NCBI GenBank assembly: GCA_032718475.1
Contig: JAUCBJ010000062.1
Span: forward strand, 1-30,506
Source of the DNA: Nemertoderma westbladi
Taxonomy: Eukaryota > Xenacoelomorpha > Nemertodermatida > Nemertodermatidae
Direction: 5' to 3'
DNA length: 30,506 nt
Shown: positions 9,653 through 21,616 of the stretch, in pieces
How the letters are laid out: every line of letters begins with the position of its first letter
Numbering within the stretch: the stretch's first letter is position 1
The notes under the pieces: model-generated
Seen by the model: only the letters and a program-made list of their open reading frames with translations
Databases searched by the model: none
Told to the model about the DNA's origin: nothing
Program-made: the position numbers and the translations under genes

Positions 9653-10109
9653 TATATTATATATATTAATATACATACAGTAATGGTGTAAAAAATTGAT
9701 TATATTTTTTATGATATAATGATATGCCTATTTATTCAATCGCCATGATATAGATAGATATTTGAATTCATTAAAAATCACAAATAATGTTTATTTAAGT
9801 TATTATATTAATCTATACACCCCCAGTCGGGGATATAAGTTATGCAAATATATTTCGGAACCTTAACGTGTCATTCTGAATGGAAATACAGTGGTACCTG
9901 GTACAGTAATACTGTTATGAACGTACAGTATATGCTACTGTATATGAATCGTATAGCTGGCTGAGTGGCTGACATAGAATTATAAAATTATATAAGTAAT
10001 ATGTAATTTAACATTAACAATCATGTATGTACTGTAGTTAAGGCAGCATCTAGGTCCCTGAACAGGCAGTACTCTGTTAATCTATAGAAGCTAATAAACC
10101 AAACAGGTT

Positions 10110-10319
10110 GATGCCATCAATGATGCTGACGACAGAGCAGGCAATCATCCCAGGCATGGAAATCGATCAACTTGCTTACTGGGCGGAAAAAGCCAACCAA
10201 CCACCCTGGTTAAGGAAGAATCACCAGCCGATCGCCTCAATGGTTGGAAGGCCCACTTTGAAAAGCTCCTTAATAATGACAGGGTATTGCCTGATTTCTT
10301 AGCGTCGTCAGACCTTTAA
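10110..10319 (+). pseudogene. LINE relic: linker just upstream of a reverse transcriptase
   Basis: The plus frame ending at TAA 10317-10319 reads EESPADRLNGWKAHFEKLLN and continues NDRVLPDFL. This resembles the linker between endonuclease and reverse transcriptase in non-LTR elements (R.. W..HFE.LLN). No palm motif follows, so it is a short fragment. It may belong to the same family as the minus-strand relic at 4712-5830, but they cover different parts. Confidence 0.55.
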
Positions 10320-10666
10320 GTGTTATATCTATATTTTTAGCAATTGTCAATGTGTGCGATGGACAGAGTATTTGTGGTGAGCATATCTTTCTTATTTTGA
10401 AAGAAATTATTTATTCTTTTGTGCTCTGTTTATTTATCATATATATTCTAAAACTTTTGTCAAAAAATAATTTATATATATGTAGGCCTATACCGGTACA
10501 GTAGTTCTGTCTGTCTGTCTGTAGTGTATCCTGATCCTGGTTCTGGAATCAGAATAATACAGTAATACTTACTGTAATATAACTGTATAATGTGTGATCG
10601 ATGCAGAACCGGTCGGCGGCAGATATGCTATGCAGGTGGGATGTGGGATGGCAGACAATTACAGCA

Positions 10667-10684
10667 CCCCCCCCCCCCCCCCCC
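10667..10684. repeat. Homopolymer run of 18 C
   Basis: C18 is followed by ACCCCCACC. It is G-quadruplex-prone on the minus strand, and its exact length is uncertain. Confidence 0.9.
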
Positions 10685-10799
10685 ACCCCCACCTGCTGAG
10701 CTGTAGCCTGTAGACAGGTAGAGGATATTACTGATTATAGTATTAAGATTTTAATTAGAATTTGCATTTGCGCCGCCACTCACTGAGTCTGATCAGAGT

Positions 10800-11130
10800 C
10801 ATAGATAGATAGATCTGTAGATAGATAGATTTATTTATACATTATGTAAAAAACAATAACAAATACACCAAACAATGTACCGGTATAAAGGTATTGTCCA
10901 ACATAACATATAGGATTACCCCTAAAGCTTTGCAGCTTATTTCCAAGGGGGTCCTTTATGTTACTTGGTTACAAATACAATATTACACTACGCTAACCTA
11001 AAACCAATATAAAACGTAATTACACTATGTACATGTACAACTTTACCAAGAGCGTGACAATGTCCGACTCAACGATAAAGATGTAATGTACAAAACAATT
11101 TATTAGGCCTATAAAACGTAATTACAGTAT
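10800..11130 (-). repeat. Tetranucleotide (GATA)n and possible 3' end of a retroelement
   Basis: 10801-10830 is an interrupted (GATA)n microsatellite. On the minus strand the preceding sequence reads like a retroelement 3' end: a non-coding tract with AAGCTGCAAAGCTTTAGGGG, then ATGTATAAATAAAT, then (ATCT)n. No reverse transcriptase is attached. The microsatellite is certain; the retroelement reading is inference. Confidence 0.35.
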
Positions 11131-11199
11131 AAATAGTAAATAATTAATAAACGAATAACTTACTGTAGGACTATGTATTGTACCTATTTTTACATTGCA

Positions 11200-12350
11200 C
11201 ACGCAGTCAGCATCTCTCACCGCCACTCAGCCACTGATTCTCTAACTGTCTGACTGTCGATAACCTGACAAATGGTCTAACTCAAACTGCAAACCTACTG
11301 CGCTGGCTACCTGCTGACCTGCCTACTGCAGTACCGGTACCGGTACTCCTAGCACCTAGCAGCCTACTGGCCTAGGCTACTACCAGCTGGCCAGACTACC
11401 GGTAGTACAGTAGTAGGCAGGTAGGTGCGGTGCACTGCGACTGCAGTCTTTCACTAGGCTGCTAGCAGGCAGCAGGCTAGGCAGCTAGGTCTGTAGGTCC
11501 AGTCTGCCAGTGGAGTGTGACTGTGTGAGGGGGAGCGCGAGCGGCTGAGCGGGGAGGGCTGAAGCTGTGAAGTAAAAAAGACTCTGAAACTAGACTGAAG
11601 AACTGCTAGACCAGTAGACAGTCAGACAGTGGACCATGTGGACAGGGACAGCTCAGGCTCAGCAGCTAGACAGCTAGAAGTACTGAAGTAATTAAATCCA
11701 AGCAAAGACAGAAAGAGCCTGCATCCTTCCTGCCTTCCCCCTGTCAGCCTGTAGTTCAGTACAGCAGTACCGGTAGTTCTCACTTCTCTGGGCTTCACGC
11801 TTCACCCACTTCAGCACTTCACTTCTTCAACAGATCAAGCTGTCAATAAGCTTTCGACTCCAGACTCCATCCTCTGATCCTGCCACCATCTGATCATCCA
11901 TTTACTGATTTATCCATAGGCCTAGACCAGCTGAGCTGACCAGTCGGGGAGAAGTTCAAATTTCAACTGAGTTGAAATTTAAAACATTTTTTTTAAATTC
12001 AACTTTAAGCAGTTAAGTTGTAAATTCAACACTAAAATGACAGGGACAGGAGGCACAGAAGGCCCCCAAGACGTGACAAAAGGGGTGTTTTTATTGTTTT
12101 TATGGATGTAACTCGAAAAATTAACCCTCATTACCGATGGAATAAAAATTTTCACCATCGGGAACACTTTATTTTAAAACATTTTAAGTGATTACATTTG
12201 CAAATTACCGGTACTGAATTAGCTGAAATACTACGGGAATTTATTAGATGTATTTAATTACAGCTGAATGTCATAATTATTATACAATGGAATACCAGTA
12301 ATGGATTCCAATTCCATATTTCAGTATTTCCAAAGCTAGGCAGCTAGGGG
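11200..12350. other. GC-richer low-complexity region, no gene
   Basis: From about 11270 to 11840 the sequence is visibly richer in GC than its surroundings. It is built from short CTAC/CTGC/GGTAG words with several TACCGGTA palindromes. No frame is convincing. It could be a promoter-like island or degenerate simple sequence. A small palindrome (TTTCAACTGAGTTGAAA) is at about 11960. Confidence 0.4.
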
Positions 12351-12360
12351 CTGAGGGGTA

Positions 12361-12450
12361 TTCCAAAAGTTGAATTTTAAAAAAAAGTTGAATTTTAAAA
12401 AAAAGTTGAATTTTAAACTCTAGGCCCCTATTCCAAAAGTTGAATTTTCT
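12361..12450. repeat. 18-bp tandem repeat, three copies plus one detached
   Basis: AGTTGAATTTTA starts at 12368, 12386 and 12404, giving a period of 18. TTCCAAAAGTTGAATTTT recurs at about 12431, so the block may have a second copy of its left edge. Confidence 0.85.
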
Positions 12451-13067
12451 GCAGTATGATCTGCATGATGATCTGCAGTGTGCTGGTACTGGTATGCGTG
12501 GTATGATAAGATAAGAGATAAAATAGCCTACTGGAATGGAACTGTCAGACTGTAGGCCTGCTATCACTCTAAGCCTACAGGCAGACAGGTGACAGGCTAC
12601 GCTACAGCTACAGGTATAGCACCTATAGGGCTAGTCAGCTAGTTCGGTTTTCGGTAGCAGAGTACCTTACGGTTACGGACCTTACCTAGTCTGGTAGTAG
12701 TAATAAATACTGTCTGACTGTAATATTTTATCAACCTGTCAACATTAGGTACCGGTAATCAGTTAATACATCTCATCCTGTCATCTAACCTTCCGTAACT
12801 AAAATAAGATATTATTGATATAGCAGTATAGCTGTATAGGGCAGGATAGGCCTACAGGGGGTAAATGGCTAAATATTGTAAATTTGATATTTTTAGGGCC
12901 ACCTTAAAATTTAGGGGTAGCAGGCCTACTCAGTCTGTCAGTGCTCAGCTACTTACTGACTTACCGGTACGTTAGTTTGTTTTATTAAAATTTGGTATTT
13001 ACTGATTTATTAGGTCTTTTTATTGTACCGGTATCCATGTTATCAGTTTATTACTTATAGTTCTAAT

Positions 13068-15114
13068 CGGTCCGACGAATCTGTACAAAAAAGTACAAAA
13101 AAATACAAAATATTACAATAGGCCCTATACTGCTATAGTACAAAAGAGTACAATAAAGTGCAAAAATAGTACAAAAGAGTGCAAAAATAGTACAAAAGAG
13201 TACAAACGAGTGAGAAACTCATACAAAACGTCAAACGTTCGTTTAAGATTGTTTTTAAGATAATACCTATTTCATTTATATAGGCCTACAGTACGTTTTT
13301 ATTTTATTTTATGTTTTTATTTTATTTATGTTCTTATTTTATTTTACGAGGAGGGGATAACCGAAGGGAGGAAAACTCCTTGCTAAAAGTTATGAGTGAA
13401 ACTCCTATGCCCAGAATATTTTAACTTAATGGATATTAATTAGTCATGGTTATTAGTAATATTTATATTTATTCGCCTAATTGTGTTTTATATTATTTAG
13501 TTCTTCCTAAATTATTGCAATTCGACTTAAAATTTGCAATAATGTACATATGTAACATACTACAATACTATATGTATCAACTTCATAGAACCTTTATCGA
13601 TTTTAATATTTCCTGATATAGTGAGGACCCTCATGAAAACGAGACATAGTCTCATGGGGTTATCCTCGACGGCAAATCACTGCTCAATTCTGTAATTAAG
13701 TCTTAGTATATATAATATATGCATTGTGTATTTATAATTTCTAACTTAACGCAGTAAACTTATTATAAATAACTACAGTACATAATATTTTTAGTAAGAC
13801 AATAGAAATAAATACAGTTCATAAAATATAGATTTTATTGGTGTCGAACGTTTTTATAATTATTCTGTTGTTGTTTCTTTTATTTATACCTTGCACCTCG
13901 TATCCACTGTCTTCGTATGGTCCTAAATCCCTTATCATAATTACAATAATTTTTAGTAAAATTTCAATAATTTTTATAGTTGCTGCACTTACACCTTTCA
14001 TCTCGTATCGGTCCGTATCTCGTATTGTTGGCCCTAAATCCTGAAATAGAAATGTCTTACCATAATTATGTTGTAAATGGTGTTTAAAATTTATTGAAGG
14101 TCATTTTATTTATCTATGTTTGTTTTGTACTGTTTTCCGTTAAAATACTTTTTCTAGGACATGTTGAATACCATACTGTACATTGGTTTGTTGCCTTTAC
14201 CTTTTCCTTACACTTCATATGTTATATTTTAATGCTATCTTTAGTGCTTGTTTTTAACTGATTTAATGTCAAATAAAAAATTCCAATTCCAATTCCAACG
14301 TGTATACCAGTGTAGTACACTACCGTACACTACACTTGTATACGAATATATAATTAATTGTAAGCAAATGCAACGGCACCGAAATATGCGCCGCTACAGT
14401 CAGACAGTGTCAATCACTAGCGGCCTTGCTGCCTTGGTTCTGTGGTCAGTATGAAATGATTGACAGATTGATTCATGTAGATTTTGACTGGCATACAAGT
14501 AGAAATAGGCTACAGTTCGTATAATACAATATAATGCAATATAGGCTCTACATACTGACATAGGCCTACTATGCTGCTATGCAGTGGGTAGATAAAACTC
14601 CTATAACTGAGACTCAAAATTTAGGTCATAGTCTTAAAGTAGCCCATATACTGAAGGATAGACTGATAGACCAGTCTGCCAGTAGACTGTATGCTACGCT
14701 GTAGGCTATGTATGACTGTATGTACGCCTCTATCTGCGACTTTATTGAGTCCCTCTGCAATTTTGCGGGCTTCGGACCGTTTTTTGAACACAAAAAGCTG
14801 CATTAAAACTCATAAGATTGTATTGTAATACTCTCCGACTGCTAGACAGCTAGATCAACCCCCGCTCAATGCATGGCTCGCCCCATAATCAGACAATGCT
14901 TTGTTTCATTTGGCAGATCATGTGCGCCCCTCTACACGATTTGAACTACATTTGGCAGCTTGGATACACGTTTTGCAAGCGTTTCTCACTCGTTTGTACT
15001 CTTTTGTACTATTTTTGCACTTTATTGTACTCTTTTGTTGTATTCTTTTGTACTATCTGACTATATTGCTGTATTGTACTATTTTGTATTTTTTTGTACA
15101 AATTCGTCGGACCC
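13068..15114. mobile_element. 2,047-bp inverted-repeat transposon with 8-bp target duplication
   Basis: GTTCTAAT occurs exactly before (13060-13067) and after (15115-15122) the element. The ends are (C/G)GGTCCGACGAAT in inverted orientation. The inverted repeats cover about 13068-13231 and 14967-15114. Each is packed with GTACAAAA/GTGCAAAA units, about twelve on the left. Arrays of subterminal repeats are known transposase-binding sites in hAT elements, and an 8-bp duplication also fits hAT. The terminal bases are not the usual CAG, so P-like, Merlin-like or Zisupton-like membership cannot be excluded. The 1.7-kb interior is non-coding and AT-rich, so this is a non-autonomous element. The interior also holds a CCCTCATGAAAACGAG hairpin near 13630 that resembles a LINE 3' end. 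Confidence 0.8.
14278..14300. repeat. (TTCCAA)n short microsatellite
   Basis: Three units of ATTCCA in tandem, inside the 2-kb inverted-repeat element. Confidence 0.8.
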
Positions 15115-15319
15115 GTTCTAATTATTTGTTATTTAAGCAATACTTTCATTTCAACGAGGTACCGTACCGGTAATTGTTTCAATTTTTATATAAATTGTAA
15201 TTGTTATATACGTCATTTGGATGATTGGTAACCATACTGTCTGGGTTTAACAACCGAACAATGCTGCATGCTGCTGTATTGAACAACATATAATCAAATA
15301 TAGCTGTAGCTGTATAGTC

Positions 15320-17288
15320 ATGGATGAACATGTTGCGGTTTTGGATTTTCTACAAGGAGATACAAACTCTGTCCCTGTCGCTATTGTTTTCGCAGTTTCT
15401 TCACAATCGTCTTCAGATGCAGAAGATGAAAGCGCATATCTGCTGGCTTTAATTGAAAATGGTGGGGAATATTGCATTATGAAGTTTATAAAAAAATCAA
15501 CAAATATATTTTCTGGAAGTGACATTAAAATCTCCGAAATTTATCTCATCAATAGGAATTTTGCTTTGTCCACAGCGACATTTAATAATTCTTCTGATGA
15601 GCCAAAAAACATTTCTTTACATTTTCGATTCATCGATGATGAGTACTTGTTTAATCTTCCACTTTCAAGCACGTCCAACCAATTTATTGAGGAACTTACG
15701 CGTAGTGTGGATATCTACAAATCCAGACCTCCTGGTACCGAACCTAACTTCCATTGGCTTAAATCGTTTGATAGTTTTCTTATTAAATCGAGCTCCAATG
15801 AATGGTCTAATTTCGAAGAGTACACAGACTCCACCCGTGATAGTGGTGGTATTGATATGGCGAACTCTGCAGACACAGAGGACTCCTCGTGCACCTATTT
15901 GGTCCAGGACTGGACCTGGGCCAGCGAAGAAGGTGGGCCCCTAATACAATCCTATGAGGGTTTCGATGACAACTTTTTAGATGCCCCGGATGCACTATCC
16001 TATAATGCAGTCAAGGATGGTGCTGTTGATGATGGGGTGATTTCCTTATCCAGTGGTATTGCTTCCCTTGCAGCATCAGAGTCAGGCAATAAATACGACT
16101 TTGATATCAACAGTAGAAGGATGATAGGGCTGGAAATGGAAAAACATGAACATCTGTACACTAGTCGACGAACTTTCAAAGTCCTTGTAGGCACCTGGAA
16201 TGTGAACACCCGTCCACCAGAGTGCGACCTCCGGGAATGGTTGACAACAGACCCGGAGCCTCCAGACATTATAGCTGTTGGTTTCCAGGAACTGGACAAC
16301 AGGACTGAAACTTATCTGTTCAATGAGTGTCCCAGAGCAGGGGAATGGGTCGATCGTGTAAGAAAGTGTCTCAACTCCCATGGGAAGTACCAAAAAATAA
16401 AGGAAAACCGTCTTGTGGGCATAATGCTCATTGTCTTTGTCCTCCACAAACACCGTAAGGATGTCTCCCACGTTGATGACGACCAAATCCCCGTGGGATT
16501 AATGGGTAGGATTGGTAATAAAGGTGGAGTGTCTGTGCGATTCCAGCTGCATGGCACTAAGTTTTGTTTCGTTAATTCTCACCTTGCAGCCCACATAGAT
16601 GAGTCTGAGCGACGTAATCAGGACTATGCGGAGATCAGCAGCAGACTCAAATTTGGACGGCTGTACCCACCAGGTGATCTAAACGATCATGATGTTGTAA
16701 TATGGGTTGGTGATCTCAACTACCGTATTGATGGATTATCCATTGAAGCAGTTAAGCAACTGGCAGCCGAGAAGAATTATGAAACACTGCTGAAAAATGA
16801 TCAGTTGTTCCATGAGATGCGATCTGGAATGGTGTTTCAAGGCTTCCAGGAGGGCCTCATTCAATTTGCACCCACCTATAAGTACAACCCAGGAACATCA
16901 ATCTGGGATTCGAGTGAGAAGTTGCGTCCTCCCGCATATTGTGACCGTGTGTTGTACCGCGCTAATGCCCAGACTCTCCGAATACTCCAGTATCGGAGTC
17001 ACCCCACACTCCTCATCTCAGATCACAAACCCGTCACTTGTCTCTTTGACTGCGAGGTTAAAATTATAGATCCAGAAAAGTACCGCAATGTCTACGCTGA
17101 TGTGCTCAAGGTTTTCGACAAGTGGGAGAACGATTATAGGCCAAAAGTTGATGTCGATCATAAAACTCTACATTTTACTGATGTTCGTTTTTTAGAGGCT
17201 CAAACATCTTCATTTATCATAACGAATACAGGACAGGTTCCGGCGCAGTTTAGCTTCGATGATAAACCAGAGGAAACTTTGCGTGGAG
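15320..17288 (+). CDS. OCRL: OCRL/INPP5B inositol polyphosphate 5-phosphatase, exon 1
   Basis: The encoded enzyme removes the 5-phosphate from PI(4,5)P2 and PI(3,4,5)P3 on endosomes, Golgi and clathrin-coated membranes. The ATG at 15320 starts a PH-like N-terminal region (about 1-130) and an acidic linker with FDDNF at 215-219, which matches the AP-2-binding FEDNF of human OCRL. The 5-phosphatase domain (about 285-585) shows GTWNVN (291), GFQELD (321), GNKGGVSVR (399), NSHLAAH (419), ERRNQDY (430), WVGDLNYR (462), PAYCDRVLYR (538) and SDHKPV (567). The ASH domain starts near 615. Exon 1 ends after one base of a codon at GAG|GTACAG. Joining to 17996 restores the ASH domain (...RYCKPWL) and gives 959 residues, against about 901 in human OCRL. 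Reading through the intron adds about 30 unrelated residues and then a stop. Invertebrates usually have one gene for OCRL and INPP5B, so the symbol covers both. Confidence 0.93.
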
Positions 17289-17995
17289 GTACAGGGGAGG
17301 GGGGGTTCAAACAGATGGCATATCCATTCAAGTTTTTTTATGAATATTTCCTTCCACCATTAATGATGAAATTTATAACAAATTGAAATAATTAGCATTA
17401 TTATCAAAGTTATTAAATAGACGTTATTTGGTCATTAATTATATATCTATAAGATATCTCCATAACCTCAGATTGTTTATGAAAGGAGTGTTTATTGATC
17501 TTTTTACAAATATATAAATTTTAATCCGTTTGTAGTGATTTGCATGAAGGAAATTCATCCTTTATATGCATTCAATGGTGCCCCAATTAGATACACTGGT
17601 ACTAGCGGATGCCATAAAGTTTAGTTATTTACATTTATTGGATATCCTGTGGTGCTATGGGATTCAATTTCTCAATATATATATACATAAATATAATAAT
17701 ATTTTAAGAATTCAAAAGGTGACAACGTATATAATCAATCACTAAAAATTTAAAAGGTTGTCACCTTTTGAATTCTTAAAATATGATTATACTAAAACAA
17801 TTTGATCTCACACCCTACAGTCATAACTTTCTTAACTTAATTTAAATTTATACATACATATATATATATATTTAATCAAAACGTTTAGCTTTGAGTCCCT
17901 CAACCAAAGATTAATATACTGATAATTATAATATTTAATAAAAAATGCCAACTTTACAGATTGGGTGGATTTGCTAACTGTTTGATTCCTCACAG
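17289..17995 (+). other. OCRL intron (707 bp)
   Basis: The donor is GAG|GTACAG at 17288/17289. The acceptor is TTGATTCCTCACAG ending at 17995. Exon phases agree (one base plus two), and the joined protein matches human OCRL across the junction. The intron is AT-rich and contains a strong inverted repeat. The splice is inferred from sequence, not from transcripts. Confidence 0.85.
17692..17791. repeat. Near-perfect inverted repeat in the OCRL intron, 35-nt arms
   Basis: The arms at 17692-17726 and 17757-17791 are reverse complements with a single mismatch; 28 bases in a row are perfect (17699-17726 with 17757-17784). The loop is 30 bases. The outer edges are TATAAT/ATTATA, so it may be a tiny MITE with a TA target. 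In the pre-mRNA it would form a long hairpin. Confidence 0.9.
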
Positions 17996-18906
17996 ATAGA
18001 GCTAAACGATATTGTAAACCATGGTTGTCTGTTAAACCTGAAACAGGAGTCATTATGGCTGGTAAGAGCACCGAAGTTGTAGTACAAGTGTATGTAATGA
18101 AAGGAACCGCGGGTCTACTCACCCGAGGGGAAGATAAAATCGACGACACTCTAGTCCTATCTTTGTACGAAGGGAACTCCATATATGTGTCAGTGTTGGG
18201 GAACTACATCCCTTCCTGTTTCGGCAGCTCATTGGAAAGTCTCGTCCAGATGCCATGTCCAATACGGGAGGTGCCGATAGAACAAATCGTTGAAAACGAG
18301 CGAGCAGCTAAACGCCATGATGCATTGCAACTTGAACAAAACCAAGTTTACGACATCCCGAAGGAACTGTGGCTGTTAGTTGATCACTTGTATCGCAATG
18401 GCGCCGACCATAAAGACCTTTTTATACAGGCTGGACATGATGGGGAATTTTTTAAAATCCGCGATTGTCTTGACACTGGAAATCCTGAGTCACTCACTGG
18501 TATGATTTTCTCAACCGCCGATGCATTAGTCGTGTTCTTAGACAGTCTGCCTGAACCAGTCGTGCCAACATATCTGTACCGTTCGTGTATCAGCAACTGC
18601 AAGGACCTACGGGGTTGTAAAGAGGTAGTCGCTCAAATGCCCACCTGCCATAAGAAGGTTTTTAACTACATTGTGGCCTTCCTTCGATACCTCCTTGAAG
18701 ACCGTTTCCTTGGCGTCGCTGGTAAATCCGAGAAGGCCATTTCGGATATTCGCTCGGATAAGATGAAGCGTCTCGCGCTGATATTCGGGAATGTGTGTTT
18801 GAAACCCCCAGAAACGGACAGCAGGACTCCGCACCCACCGCGCAGGCGAGAAATTACAAGGAAAACTACCGAGTTCTTTTACCTTTTCCTTGATGAGAAA
18901 TATTAA
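17996..18906 (+). CDS. OCRL: OCRL/INPP5B, exon 2: ASH C-terminal part and RhoGAP-like domain
   Basis: This exon encodes residues 657-959 of the joined protein. It begins two bases into a codon and reads RAKRYCKPWLSVKPETG, against YCKPWLRAEPFEG in human OCRL. The rest of the ASH domain follows (GEDKIDDTLVL, GNYIPSCFGSSLE, IREVPIEQI). The RhoGAP-like domain starts at IPKELWLLVDHLYRNG and includes LPEPV, MPTCHKKVFNYIVAFLRYLLEDRF and IFGNVCLKPP. In the family this domain is catalytically dead; with ASH it binds Rab and Rac/Cdc42 GTPases and F&H-motif adaptors. The stop is TAA at 18904-18906. The tail ends in DEKY with no CAAX box, so it is more like OCRL than INPP5B. No clathrin box is evident in the ASH-RhoGAP linker. 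A near-duplicate of this exon lies at 2954-3855. Confidence 0.92.
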
Positions 18907-21446
18907 CCAGTAACCATAACCACGGCAGTCTCGTGTTTGTTTGTCATTGTGGTTCCGGTTAGTTAGGAATTATTTTATTTCGAAATTGTAGGTATTGTGA
19001 TCCCGGGAGAGAATAGTGCAAGCAGTGCTATTTGAAAATGGTATAATAATTGGAATATTGGAGTGCTAATTTTTATTGGCTATGGCTACCATTTTTCAAT
19101 GCACCAAGATTTTAAAATGTTTTCCCACCAAAAAGTCATTACTTCACAAAATTATTACAAGCCTGTTTATAAAATATGACCTATCAATAATTAATGAATC
19201 AGTATTAGACCTAAATAATTTGATTACTTCAATTTGTTTAAATAATTTGTTGTTAATTTGATGTCCGTCCATGTTTAGTCCTTTACTCTTGTTGGCTCCT
19301 GTGCTGCGAATGTTCCTTGACCAAATTGATTGGAATTACAAACTACCGGTTATCAGTCGGTTAGTATTAGTAGTAGATGTAAATCACCAAGTACTCTTTT
19401 GGCAGACCTCGATTTGCTGTTTATCTGGATTTATTGTCAGAAAAAATGCCCAAAGACTACGCACTACACAGCAGCCATTCTGCTACAAAGACCAGAATTT
19501 GGAATTCCTTAATTTAATACCCAGACCCAGGGTCATTGATTCAGAGGTCTTCTTAAAATGGTCGCATCCTTAAATGGTAGCTAAATGAGTCAAGTAGACT
19601 TAGTCCGTAAAAACCCAATCTTACAATTTCAAAATATAAAATGTTACTATTGAGTCGATGGTGTGGTGATATGTGTATGTTTTGGTGATTAATGTTTAAT
19701 TTTAGCGTACCCCGTTACCCTTACCAGTTTTCCAATTTTAGTGATGCAATGACTTATTTTCGTGTCATGAAAAAATTTTGCGCTTTCAATTACGAATTTG
19801 GTGATTAAAAAATATAAATAGAAAATTTGGTGTGGCGATAAATTGTAGTGATAGTAGTGTTAGTAATATACCACGTACGTAATGGAGCTTGCTTGCTGTT
19901 TGCTTTTGGGTTGTTTGTCATTAAATTTGCATTATATTTGTGAGGTATAACTTTATTAAACCCTTACCCATCGTTATTTTCATTTGGAATTTTTAACATA
20001 TTTTTTGATCAAAATAATTAATACTTTGTTCGATACGGGTCCAAACTCCGTTATAAATCCTGTATTCTTCGCATTTATAATATTAAATACTTCCCGTGCT
20101 ACTTTATTACTTATACATACCACTCGTTGGACATGTTTATCCCACACCAACACCTCTTGTATGATACAATAAATATATCCTCCATTCCATATTATATTAT
20201 AGCGTTTTAGAGGCCCAAGTAACTATTTGATTTGAATTGCACTTAATGAGTTCCATTGCTATTTTATTACAAAATATATAATCACCATAGCCCACTCATG
20301 AGCTATCAACTTACTGTGCTATGCAGAATGCAGATAATAATTATATTTATAAGATTATATTATTTATTTCATTTGGTGCGAATAAACCATTTATTATAAG
20401 TAACTTAAATCGTCTGCCCTTTACTTAGATATGTTTTAATTAGTTTTTTGTTAATTAAGTATGTTTGCTTGCTTATTTATATTATATGTATTAGTATTTG
20501 TTTACAAATGTAAACAATGTACGACACATTCAACCACCACTCCCACCCCTTACACCAACACGCGATAATCCTAGGGCTAGGATGCAGTAGACGAGGCAGG
20601 AATACAAGAATCTCAGTCAATTAACAACGATAGATGTTTGTACGGAATTCAATTTGGCATCCTTGACATTAATTTGACCAAGATGTTAACTCGGTGGTTC
20701 TAGCTTCTAGGGTTGACTTTTCTTTGATTGTTTTTAACGGTATGTATTATAGATTATACACAATGAAACCTCGGCATAGTGGCATTTACCTATCCATGGC
20801 AAATTTTCCCGGTTTATAACGTCGGCATGGGTTAGTTAACATACTTTGTTGGGAAACCGAATTGGTGGCTGAATATGATACAAGTACCGGTATTGTATTC
20901 TAGAGTAAACTCGCAAAGTAATTATGTAAAGTTTATTTATAGCTTTATATAGTTTGACGTCAATTCAAAACACCCTTTCATTGTGTGGGATAGGTTTTTT
21001 CCAATGATTTTTTCCAATTATATGATTTTTAATGGAGTTAAATTGATCTTAACCCTTCAAAACCTATATAACATAGAGCAGTTTAATAGCTTTCAATCGA
21101 AACTCATGTAGATGAAGTTAGACTTATTGAATATAGAAAGAAATCCATCACATCACACTATTTCACAGATTATAAAATTATACTTAACAGTACATACACA
21201 GCATATGTAATATATAACATGAAAATATTGAGAAAAATTTGGAACCACTCCCGAAGTCCCCAGGTTATACAAAATGAGTATTTGACTACGGGACTATTAA
21301 TTATATCGGTGGTATCACCGAATGTCGAAGCATTATTAATTAATGGAGCGAGACAATGAAATATTTTTCTATGTTCACTTTTGAATCGCAAAATAAAATT
21401 TCGGAGAAAGAAACCCAGAGTAAAGTAGAGATGCTAAGCTGTTTTC
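18907..21446. other. Long AT-rich intergenic stretch between OCRL and PLPP6
   Basis: I see no gene. The first part is presumably OCRL 3' UTR, but I found no AATAAA near the stop. Open frames at 19076-19261, 19271-19573, 19984-20172 and 21170-21391 have no recognisable motifs and an AT-driven composition. Confidence 0.5.
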
Positions 21447-21616
21447 TTTATTACATAATTCATGCGAAAACATTAATAAGAGTCACAGAAAATTTAAGGG
21501 GGAGTGAAATAAAGGATAGGCCTACTGTATTGGAATTACGAGTTATTATAGCTTTAGGGTGATTGGTAAATAATATAAGAGTTGAATTTTATAACTATTA
21601 TACGGCACGATAATAA

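Noticed and set aside
13819-14044. Hydrophobic open frames on both strands that could pass for a small membrane protein
   Set aside because: They lie in AT-rich filler of a non-autonomous transposon. The hydrophobicity comes from ATT/TTT runs and both strands are open.
17289-17386. Treating OCRL exon 1 as a complete 688-residue protein
   Set aside because: The tail after the donor is Gly-rich and unrelated to the family. Splicing to 17996 restores the conserved ASH domain in phase.
19076-19573. Plus-strand frames downstream of OCRL
   Set aside because: No conserved pattern, and composition like the surrounding intergenic DNA.
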